This document shows, piece after piece, positions 47,675 to 54,909 of a DNA stretch of 64,000 bases. The first letter of the stretch is position 1. Each line of letters begins with the position of its first letter. Position numbers and translations under genes: made by a program. The notes under the pieces were generated by a model, which saw nothing but the letters and a program-made list of their open reading frames with translations, did no database searches and had not been told where the DNA came from. Origin of the DNA: Myxococcales bacterium (GTDB lineage Bacteria; Myxococcota_A; Bradymonadia; REDH01); NCBI GenBank assembly GCA_020633625.1, contig JACKDJ010000008.1, forward strand, positions 74,038 through 138,037, read 5' to 3'.

Positions 47675-49062
47675 CGGGCGCGCGGGAGCCGGGGCTCGTC
47701 CCAGGGACGCAGGTCGTTCGACCGGCGTTCGGCGGGCGGCGTTCGCTGACGCACGTGGCCAGGGCGCGTCTGGTCGAGACGCGCGCGGCGGTCGACGTGG
47801 ACTTCGGCGAGCGCTGGGCGCCGGAGGGGGCGCTCGTCGTCGTCGCGACGCCAGACGGCGAGACGCTCGCGCGGACCGTCGCGCCCGTGGCGCGCCGGCT
47901 CGTCGGTTCCAACGACGTCGTCCGCTTCGTACGCGTTGCGTCAGACGCCGACGTCGCGGCGCGCGAGGCGGCGGCGCAGCTCGCGGACCGGGCCGCGAAG
48001 GCGGCTGTGCGCGTGTCGCGGCGCCACCGTCTACCGGTGAAGGTCGTCGGCGGCCATGTGCCGCTCGACCGGTCCAGAGTCATCGTCTACGTGTCGTCGG
48101 AAGAGCGCGTCGACACCAAACGCTACGCGCGCGATCTCGCCGCAGAGGTCGGTGGACGGCTCGAGCTGCGGACGATCGGTGTTCGCGAGGGTGCCGGCGT
48201 GATCGGCGGCTTGGGTCCGTGCGGGAACGATCTCTGCTGCTCGTCGTTCCTGACTTCGTTTGCGTCGATCAGTGTGCGGTTCGCGAAAGACCAGGGTCTC
48301 GCGCTCACGCCGCAGCGGATCACCGGGATGTGTGGTCGCCTGAAGTGCTGTTTGGTCTACGAGCAGGCGACATACAAGGAGATGCGCGGCTACGCGCCGA
48401 AGCGCCGCATGGGCGTCTTCACGCCCGCCGGCGCGGGGACCATCCTCGACGTCGACGTGATCAACCGCCGCGTGCTCGTTCGGACGGCGGACGGAATGTT
48501 CGCCGGCTTTCACGTCCGCGACGTGACCGTCCTCGACAGACCGCTGACGCCCGAGGAGCTGACCGCTGGTGGCCCGACGAAGGAAGAGGCGATCCTGAAC
48601 GCGCGACGCCGGCGTCGGGGCGGTGAGACCACGGGCACGATGACGCGCGAGGCAGCCACTGTGCTGTCGGAGGAGTACATCTGGGAAGACACGGAGGGGA
48701 CCTTCGACCTCGGAGCGGGCGCGAGCGGTCCGGCGGCCGACGCGGCGTCGCCTGCGAGCCCGAGCGGTGACACACCGGCAAAGAAGAAGCGCCGCCGCAA
48801 GAAGAAGCCGGCGACGGCGGCGCCCGGTTCCGCCGCCGGGACGCAGGAGCTAGCGCCGCTGTCGGCCCACCCGGATGCCCCAGACGGAGACGACGACGGG
48901 GATGCCGAAGGTGACGACGGCCCCGACGACGCCCCCGGCGCGGACGGCGCAGCCGCGGTCGGCGCACCGAAGAAGAAGCGGCGGCGCCGTCGACGCCGCA
49001 GCGGGGCTGGTGGCGGCGGCGCCGGTCCCGGTGGCGATGTGGGGCCTGCGTCCGACGCGTGA
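47671..49062 (+). CDS. ricT: RicT/YaaT-type PSP1-domain protein with a long charged tail
   Basis: 463 residues from the ATG at 47671, overlapping the holB stop. Residues about 1-330 are the PSP1 domain: VDVDFGERW, VRVSRRHRLPVKVVGGHVPLDRSRVIVYVSSEERVD in sections, then the Cys clusters GPCGNDLCCSSF (about 181-192) and MCGRLKCCLVYE (about 219-230), which bind Fe-S in characterised RicT proteins. Those proteins act in RNA processing and turnover. Beyond the domain lies a tail of about 130 residues with two basic blocks (KKKRRRKKK and KKKRRRRRRR) separated by acidic DDDGDAEGDDG. That tail is not part of the usual protein and suggests RNA binding. Confidence 0.9.
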   Translation: MTGAREPGLVPGTQVVRPAFGGRRSLTHVARARLVETRAAVDVDFGERWAPEGALVVVATPDGETLARTVAPVARRLVGSNDVVRFVRVASDADVAAREAAAQLADRAAKAAVRVSRRHRLPVKVVGGHVPLDRSRVIVYVSSEERVDTKRYARDLAAEVGGRLELRTIGVREGAGVIGGLGPCGNDLCCSSFLTSFASISVRFAKDQGLALTPQRITGMCGRLKCCLVYEQATYKEMRGYAPKRRMGVFTPAGAGTILDVDVINRRVLVRTADGMFAGFHVRDVTVLDRPLTPEELTAGGPTKEEAILNARRRRRGGETTGTMTREAATVLSEEYIWEDTEGTFDLGAGASGPAADAASPASPSGDTPAKKKRRRKKKPATAAPGSAAGTQELAPLSAHPDAPDGDDDGDAEGDDGPDDAPGADGAAAVGAPKKKRRRRRRRSGAGGGGAGPGGDVGPASDA

Positions 49063-50162
49063 GCGGAGAGGACGCACTGGCGACGGCCGCGGCGGCTGGG
49101 GACGCGGCGGCGCTCGACGCCTTGGAGAGCTACCTGCGGTCGTCGGACGCGTACACGCGTGGCCGCGCTGCCGAGCTGCTGTCGACCGCGCCAGATGAGG
49201 CGATCGCGGGTCGGGCGGAGGCGGCTCTGGATCTCGACGCCGCCAGCCTTTGGTGGCGAGTGCTCGCGCTGCGGGCCGAGCGCGCGTCCGGCCTCCCCGC
49301 GGGCCTGTCGTCAGAGCGAATCCCTGTTTGGCTCGCCCGCTTGGCCGCGGTCGGGCCGTCTGCAAGCGACGCCGTATATCAGGCGCTCGCGGCGGTTCTT
49401 GCCGCGGACCTCGACGCAGACGACGTGATCGCGGCCGTGACGGCATGGTCCCGCGCAGGCGACGGTGAAGTGCTGTTGCTCGCCCAGACGATCCTATCGC
49501 GCTCGAGGTCGCTCGACCCACAGGACGGCGAAGCGCTGCTGGCGGTTCATGGGATCGCTAGGTTGGGCGCGCTCACTCTCGCCACTTCTGCGGGCATCGC
49601 GGGTGCTGCGGCCGCGCTCGCCGCAGAGGCCGCGCGCGGCGGGCCCTACGCGTTCGTCGCGCTCGAAGCCGTCGAGGCGAGCCGCGACGCGGCCGCGATC
49701 GCCCCGTTGCAGCGGAGCTACTCGCGCTGGTTCCCTGGGTCGGTGGGCGCGCGAGCCGCAGCGTCGGCGACGGTGCTTGGCGATGCGGACGGCCTGCGCC
49801 GCCTCCGCGCGCTGGCGTCATCGCGGGTGCGGGCGACTCGCGCGGAGGCGCTTCTACAGCTCGCCCGCGTCGGGGACGGCTCGGACTGGGATCTCGTGGC
49901 GCGCGCCGTCATGGCAGGCCGTGATCGCGCGCTTCCGTACGTGGTCTCCGAGCTGTGGCGCGTGGAGGGGGGTAGGGCGAAGGGGCTCGTACTCCGAGTG
50001 CTGACGGAGGGACGGGACCCAGAGGTGCGCGCGGCGGCTTGCGATGCCGCCGCACATTGGGTACCCGACGCCGGCGTCGTCGCGGCGCTCGAGTCCGCAC
50101 GCGCCGCCGAGCAGCCCGACGTACGGGCCGCCGCGACCGCGGCCCTGAGAGGAGCCCAATGA
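49059..50162 (+). CDS. HEAT-repeat-like protein
   Basis: 367 residues with a GTG start at 49059 overlapping the ricT stop (GTGA). It is almost entirely alpha-helical and Ala-rich, with HEAT/Armadillo-like pairs: YTRGRAAELLSTAPDEA, VRATRAEALLQLARVGD, DPEVRAAACDAAAHWVPD, PDVRAAATAALRGA. No signal peptide or catalytic motif. Such proteins usually serve as scaffolds; a partner is not evident. It is coupled to ricT upstream and tatD downstream. Confidence 0.65.
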   Translation: MSGEDALATAAAAGDAAALDALESYLRSSDAYTRGRAAELLSTAPDEAIAGRAEAALDLDAASLWWRVLALRAERASGLPAGLSSERIPVWLARLAAVGPSASDAVYQALAAVLAADLDADDVIAAVTAWSRAGDGEVLLLAQTILSRSRSLDPQDGEALLAVHGIARLGALTLATSAGIAGAAAALAAEAARGGPYAFVALEAVEASRDAAAIAPLQRSYSRWFPGSVGARAAASATVLGDADGLRRLRALASSRVRATRAEALLQLARVGDGSDWDLVARAVMAGRDRALPYVVSELWRVEGGRAKGLVLRVLTEGRDPEVRAAACDAAAHWVPDAGVVAALESARAAEQPDVRAAATAALRGAQ

Positions 50163-50941
50163 CCGTCCCCAGCGTGTTCGACACCCACTGTCACCTTCAG
50201 AAGAAGTACTACGACGACGTCGATGCCGTCGTCGCGCGCGCACGCGGCGCCGGTGTGTGTGGGATGGTGACCATAGGCTCGGCCGGCTCAGTGGCGATCG
50301 CCGAGGAGGCGGTCGCGCTCGCGGAGTCGCACGCAGACGTGTGGGCGACGGTAGGGTTCCACCCGCACGAGGCGGCGGCCGTCGGGCGCAGCGAGCTCGA
50401 GGCGATCGAGTCGCTCGCGACGCACGAGCGCGTGGTCGCGGTCGGCGAGATCGGCCTCGACTACTACTATGATCGGTCTCCGCGCGACCGGCAGCGTGAG
50501 GCGTTCGCCTCGTTCGTCGACATCGCTCGCCGAGTGGGGAAGCCGGTTGTCATTCACAACCGCGAGAGCGACCGTGATTGTATGGACATGTTCCACACCG
50601 AGCGGATTGGCGACGTGGGCGGTGTCGTGCACTGCTTTACGTCGAGCTGGGAGCTCGCGCGCACGGCCCTCGACAACGGCATGTTCCTCGGATTCACGGG
50701 CATCGTGACGTTCAAGCGATCAGAGGAGGTCCGCGACGTGCTGCGCCGCACGCCGCACGACCGCGTCGTCGTCGAGACAGACAGCCCGTATCTCGCGCCG
50801 GTTCCGTTCCGCGGCAAACAGAACGAGCCAGCGTGGGTCGCGCACGTCGTCCCGTTCGTTGCTGACGCGCTTGGCCTCTCGGTCTCCGCGACTGCGGAGC
50901 TGACGACGGCGAACGCTCGACGGCTGTATCGGCTGGGCTGA
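50159..50941 (+). CDS. tatD: TatD family metal-dependent DNase/hydrolase
   Basis: 260 residues from the ATG at 50159, with GGAG upstream and an ATGA overlap with the HEAT-like gene. TIM-barrel metal ligands are present: FDTHCHL, GFHPHEA, GEIGLDYYYDRS, VVIHNRES, HCFTSS and VETDSPYLAP. The last two blocks are TatD signatures. Family members are 3'-5' exonucleases or phosphatases for damaged nucleic acid. Linkage to holB is common. Confidence 0.93.
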   Translation: MTVPSVFDTHCHLQKKYYDDVDAVVARARGAGVCGMVTIGSAGSVAIAEEAVALAESHADVWATVGFHPHEAAAVGRSELEAIESLATHERVVAVGEIGLDYYYDRSPRDRQREAFASFVDIARRVGKPVVIHNRESDRDCMDMFHTERIGDVGGVVHCFTSSWELARTALDNGMFLGFTGIVTFKRSEEVRDVLRRTPHDRVVVETDSPYLAPVPFRGKQNEPAWVAHVVPFVADALGLSVSATAELTTANARRLYRLG

Positions 50942-50947
50942 CGTTCG

Positions 50948-51724
50948 ATGGTTCGAGCCGCTCGCGCGCCGCACGTTCGCGTACGTGTGCGTGCGTGTTC
51001 GTGCGTGTTCGCTGCCGCGCTCGCGAGCGCCGCCTGCTTCGGCCACTCGGCGCCGCCGGCGTCGCCGGGCAGGTCGGATATCTCGGGGCAGCCGGCCGAG
51101 GGGTGGTGGGCGCTGCGTGGGGTACCGGCGCGCGGCTGCGTCGACGGCGACGGTCAGGAGACGAGCGCCGGCCCGGGAGACGTCGTGACGGTTCGCGTGT
51201 TGGTGCGGGGCGGCGGTCTCTTGTCGCCGGTGCGCGCCGAGCGGGGTGAGCCGGCGCTTTCGTGGCCCGCCGGGGCGGCATCGCCCGAGAGCGGCGGCGT
51301 GGCAGAAGTGGCCCGCGCAATCGGCGTCGTCACGCGGCAGCGCATGCATCAGACACGCGTGTTCGAGCGGCTGTCACCGTCGCAGGCTTGGGAGCGAGGC
51401 GAGGGCGACTGCACGGAGTTGGCCGACGTCGGCGCCGCGCTCGCTCGCGGGCTCGGCTACGAGTCACGCGTCGCTGCGGGTGTGGTGGACGTGGATGGGG
51501 CGCTGCGGTTCCACGCGTGGGTCGAGCTCGCCACGGACTCCGGCTGGTGGGGTTTCGATCCGACGCTCTCGGCAGCCCCGGTGGGCGTGCGCTGGCTGCG
51601 ACTTGATTGCGGGGCCACTGCGGGACAGCTCGGCGCGCTGGAGGCGGCGGGGGCCGGCGTCACGGCGGGTGCTGGACAGACGGCTTCTGCGGCGCTCGCC
51701 GCGCTCCAGGCTGGGCCGAGGTGA
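50948..51724 (+). CDS. transglutaminase-like lipoprotein
   Basis: 258 residues. An Arg-rich n-region leads to a hydrophobic stretch ending ALASAAC (lipobox, Cys30). The catalytic triad of the transglutaminase-like fold is complete: Cys155 in GEGDCTELADVGAALARGLG, His189 in RFHAWVEL and Asp204 in GWWGFDPTL. Bacterial relatives are usually proteases or amide-modifying enzymes. The N-terminal half (40-120) is unassigned. The final 40 residues are an Ala/Gly-rich tail. It lies 6 bases after tatD and ends the holB unit. The substrate is unknown. Confidence 0.75.
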   Translation: MVRAARAPHVRVRVRACSCVFAAALASAACFGHSAPPASPGRSDISGQPAEGWWALRGVPARGCVDGDGQETSAGPGDVVTVRVLVRGGGLLSPVRAERGEPALSWPAGAASPESGGVAEVARAIGVVTRQRMHQTRVFERLSPSQAWERGEGDCTELADVGAALARGLGYESRVAAGVVDVDGALRFHAWVELATDSGWWGFDPTLSAAPVGVRWLRLDCGATAGQLGALEAAGAGVTAGAGQTASAALAALQAGPR

Positions 51725-51781
51725 CGGGCGGAGGGGTCGACGGGGCACGCCTTCGGCCACGCGAGCGCCATGCGCTGGGTG

Positions 51782-54421
51782 TCAGGCGCGGTTGGCGTGC
51801 CGAAAGACGAGCTGCTTGCGCTCGGGGTCGAGGTCGGCGGCGATGGTGTCGCCGGGGCTGAAGGTCCCGTCGAGGACGAGCGTCGCGAGGGGGTCTTGGA
51901 CCTCGGTCAACAGCGCGCGCTTGAGGGGCCGTGCGCCGTACTCGGGCTGGTAGCCGACGTCGATGATGTGTCCCTTCGCGGCGTCGGACAGCTCGATTCG
52001 GAGCCCTTGGTCGGCGAGCAGGCTGTCGAGCTTTCGGAACAGGATCTCTGCGATTCTCGCCATCGCTTCTCGGTCGAGCGCGTTGAAGACGACGGTGTCG
52101 TCGAGCCGGTTCAGGAACTCGGGCTTGAAGTGATCGCGCAGGATCGTGTGGACCTTCTCGTCGAGCTCGGCGTAGGGGATGCGGCCGGTGAGGTCGAGGA
52201 TCTGCCGAGCCCCGACGTTGCTGGTCATGATGATGATTGTGTTGGTGAAGTCGATTTTGCGGCCCTGCGAGTCCGAGAGGCGGCCTTCGTCGAGCACCTG
52301 TAGCAAGATGTTGAAGACGTCGGGGTGGGCCTTCTCGGCCTCGTCGAACAGCACGACGCTGTATGGCCGGCGCCGGACGGCCTCGGTTAGGATCCCGCCC
52401 TTGTCGGAGTCGACGTAACCAAACGCCGCGCCGATCAGCGTGTTGACCTTCGACTGCTCCATGTACTCGGACATGTCGATGCGGATCAGGGCGTCGCCGG
52501 AGTCGAAGAGGAACTCGGCGAGCGCCTTGGCGAGCTCGGTCTTTCCGACGCCCGTCGGCCCGACGAAGAAGAAGTTCCCGATCGGGCGGTTGCGATCCTG
52601 GAGGCCGGCGCGCGACCGCCGCACGGCGGCGGCGATCGCGGTGACCGCCTGCGGCTGTCCGACGACCTGCGCGCCGAGGCGCCCTTCGATGGCGAGGAGC
52701 TTCTGACGCTCGCCTTCGAGCATCTTGGTCGTCGGGACTCCGGTCCAGTCGCCGACGACGAGGGCGATGTCCTGCTCCGAGACCTCTTCGCGGATGAGGC
52801 GACCGGTCTTGTGCAGCGCGTCGAGGCCGGCCTCGACATCCTTGAGCCGCTCCTCGAGCTTAGGGAGGACGGCGTAGCGCAGCTCGGCGACACGTCCGAG
52901 GTCGCCGTCGGCCTGCGCCTGGTCGACGAGCCGCCGGGTGGCGTCGATCTCGGCCTTTCGCTCTGCGAGCGCGTCGAGGAGCGCCTTCTCCTCTGCCAGG
53001 CGCGCTCGCAGCTCGGCGATCCTCGTGCGTGTTTGTTCGACCTCGGCGGCTGCGCCCTCGGCTCTCGCACCGCGCCGGTCGCCTGCCTCGACCTCGAGCT
53101 GCGCGAGCCTTCGCTCGAGATCGGCGAGCTCGCTCGGCTGTGAGTCGATCTGGAGCCGGAGGCGGCTGGCCGCCTCGTCGATGAGGTCGACGGCCTTGTC
53201 GGGGAGCTTGCGGTCGGTGACATAGCGTTCGCCGAGACGTACGGCGGCGACGAGCGCGTCGTCGAGGATTCGGACCCGATGGTGGATCTCGTAGCGGTCC
53301 TTGATGCCGCGGAGGATCGCGATGGCGTCGGCCTCGCTGGGCTCGTCGACGAAGATCTCCTGGAAGCGCCGCTCGAGCGCCTTGTCGGACTCGAAGTGGG
53401 CGCGGTACTCGGCGGGCGTGGTTGTCCCGATGATCGTTACCTGCCCGCGCGCGAGGGCCGGCTTGAGCAGGTTTGCGGCGCCGCCCTCGGTGGCGATGGT
53501 GTGGATCTCGTCGAAGTAGAGGATCACGGATCCGCGGGCGGCCTCGACCTCGGCGAGGAGTCCTCGGATTCGCTCCTCGAACTGGCCGCGCAGCGTGGTC
53601 CCTGCGACGAGGGCGCCTAGGTCGATCTCGATGAGTCGCTTGTCGCGAAGGCCGAACGGGAGGTCGTCGGAGACGAGATGGTGCGCGAAGCCCTCTACGA
53701 CCGCTGTCTTGCCGACGCCGGGCTCTCCGACGAGGATGGGGTTGTTCTTGGACCGGCGGCCGAGGATCTGCATCATTCGGCGGATCTCGACGTCGCGGCC
53801 GACGATGGGGTCGAGCTCGCCGGCGCGCGCGAGGGCTGTGAGGTCGCGGCCGAACTGCGCCAGGATGCCTCCGGCCGGGGACGGGCCGCCGTTCCGGGTT
53901 CGAGAGCCGCTTGGAGCTGCCCCGGTCGAGACCGGTGCGACTGGGTCGGTGGTGGGGGCGGCGACGGCGGCGCCCTCGTCGAGGAGCGCGTCGCGAAGCT
54001 CTCGGATCGCGAACCGGAGGGCGGCGCGAGTCACCCCGGCCGCCTCGAGCGCCCGTCGCCCGGGTTCCGGGGGCCCGTCCGCGATCGCAGCGAGCAGGTG
54101 GGGGGTAGACACGTGGGCGGCCCCGTCGCGCGTCGCCTCGCGCGCCGCGGCCTCGGTCAGGGTCCGGAGTCCCGCGTCGGGTGGCGCGGGGGGGCGGGCG
54201 GCGGCGCGAGTCTTCGCGAGCTGGGCGTGAACGCCCCGCTCGATCGCCTGCGGGGCGGCGCCGAGATGGCGGAGTAGGCGTGCTGCGTTCCCGTCGGCCT
54301 CAGAGACCAGGGCGACGAGGAGGTGGGCCGGCGTGAGTGCGGCGTGTCCAAGCTCGCCGGCGTAGGTTGCGGCGGCAGAGAGCGCTGCGCTCGCGCGCGC
54401 CGACAGGCGGATGGGTTCCAT
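51782..54421 (-). CDS. ClpB-type AAA+ disaggregase, divergent paralogue
   Basis: 879 residues with the full ClpB layout. Clp N-domain repeats (about 1-150), then a variable linker rich in Ser/Pro/Gly (about 155-185). NBD1 has Walker A GEPGVGKTAVVEG and Walker B YFDEIHTI. A coiled-coil middle domain (about 415-535) carries ELADLERRLAQLEVEA-type heptads. NBD2 has GPTGVGKTELAKAL and LFDEAEKAHPDV. Unlike standard ClpB, the NBD1 pore loop reads GTTLRG, with Leu277 where Tyr is expected (GAKYRG), and the NBD2 loop reads GYVDSDKGG instead of GYVGYEEGG. It may handle special substrates; a second canonical clpB would be expected elsewhere. It lies 72 bases downstream of the DUF1844 gene. Confidence 0.88.
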   Translation of the reverse strand: MEPIRLSARASAALSAAATYAGELGHAALTPAHLLVALVSEADGNAARLLRHLGAAPQAIERGVHAQLAKTRAAARPPAPPDAGLRTLTEAAAREATRDGAAHVSTPHLLAAIADGPPEPGRRALEAAGVTRAALRFAIRELRDALLDEGAAVAAPTTDPVAPVSTGAAPSGSRTRNGGPSPAGGILAQFGRDLTALARAGELDPIVGRDVEIRRMMQILGRRSKNNPILVGEPGVGKTAVVEGFAHHLVSDDLPFGLRDKRLIEIDLGALVAGTTLRGQFEERIRGLLAEVEAARGSVILYFDEIHTIATEGGAANLLKPALARGQVTIIGTTTPAEYRAHFESDKALERRFQEIFVDEPSEADAIAILRGIKDRYEIHHRVRILDDALVAAVRLGERYVTDRKLPDKAVDLIDEAASRLRLQIDSQPSELADLERRLAQLEVEAGDRRGARAEGAAAEVEQTRTRIAELRARLAEEKALLDALAERKAEIDATRRLVDQAQADGDLGRVAELRYAVLPKLEERLKDVEAGLDALHKTGRLIREEVSEQDIALVVGDWTGVPTTKMLEGERQKLLAIEGRLGAQVVGQPQAVTAIAAAVRRSRAGLQDRNRPIGNFFFVGPTGVGKTELAKALAEFLFDSGDALIRIDMSEYMEQSKVNTLIGAAFGYVDSDKGGILTEAVRRRPYSVVLFDEAEKAHPDVFNILLQVLDEGRLSDSQGRKIDFTNTIIIMTSNVGARQILDLTGRIPYAELDEKVHTILRDHFKPEFLNRLDDTVVFNALDREAMARIAEILFRKLDSLLADQGLRIELSDAAKGHIIDVGYQPEYGARPLKRALLTEVQDPLATLVLDGTFSPGDTIAADLDPERKQLVFRHANRA

Positions 54422-54493
54422 AACGGTTCCGGGCGGGGTTGCGCGCGGGGCGCCGAGCGCTCCGCCGGGGTGCGCGGGCGGAGCGGCGCGCGA

Positions 54494-54787
54494 TCAGCGG
54501 ACGCGCTCGGTGTACGCGACTCGGAGCTCGTAGAGGACGGTGCGGAGGAGTCGGTCCTCGTCTTCCGTCAGGTTGCCCTTGGTCTTCTCCGCGAGCACTC
54601 CGAGCATGTCGATCTGGTAGCGAGCGCCGTCGAGATCGGTCTGCATCCCGTTGGCGTCGGCCTTGATCCCGAGCAGGATCAGCGCGCTCTCGTGAAGGGA
54701 GAGGGCAATGGTCGTGAAGTCGAGCGCGGGCGTCGCGGCGCTGTCGGCCGCGGTGGTGGCGGCGTCGGGTGCGGAATCGGACGACAT
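54494..54787 (-). CDS. DUF1844 domain protein
   Basis: 97 residues. The family core is clear: LDFTTIALSLHESALILLGI, then DLDGARYQIDMLGVLAEKTKGNLTEDEDRLLRTVLYELRVAY read in sections. An Ala/Ser/Asp-rich N-terminus precedes it. DUF1844 proteins are small helical proteins of unknown role, widespread in deltaproteobacteria and related phyla. It lies upstream of the ClpB-type gene on the same strand. Confidence 0.85.
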   Translation of the reverse strand: MSSDSAPDAATTAADSAATPALDFTTIALSLHESALILLGIKADANGMQTDLDGARYQIDMLGVLAEKTKGNLTEDEDRLLRTVLYELRVAYTERVR

Positions 54788-54845
54788 CGGACCTCGGTGG
54801 GCGTCGCGGCGGGCCGTCGTAGGCCTGCGCTTGGGAAGCTCTGGC

Positions 54846-54874
54846 TTTTCTCTGCCGTAAGAACGCCGTATCTT
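54846..54874 (+). promoter_or_regulatory. possible sigma-70-like promoter of the Gly-rich lipoprotein gene
   Basis: TATCTT at 54869-54874 resembles a -10 box. It is 36 bases before the ATG at 54910 and lies in a locally AT-richer patch (54847-54874), unusual here. A 17-base spacer places TTTTCT at 54846-54851 as a weak -35. No other site in this divergent gap looks better. Confidence 0.35.
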
Positions 54875-54909
54875 AGCCCCGCCTATCGCTCACGCAACCA
54901 GACTCCCGC

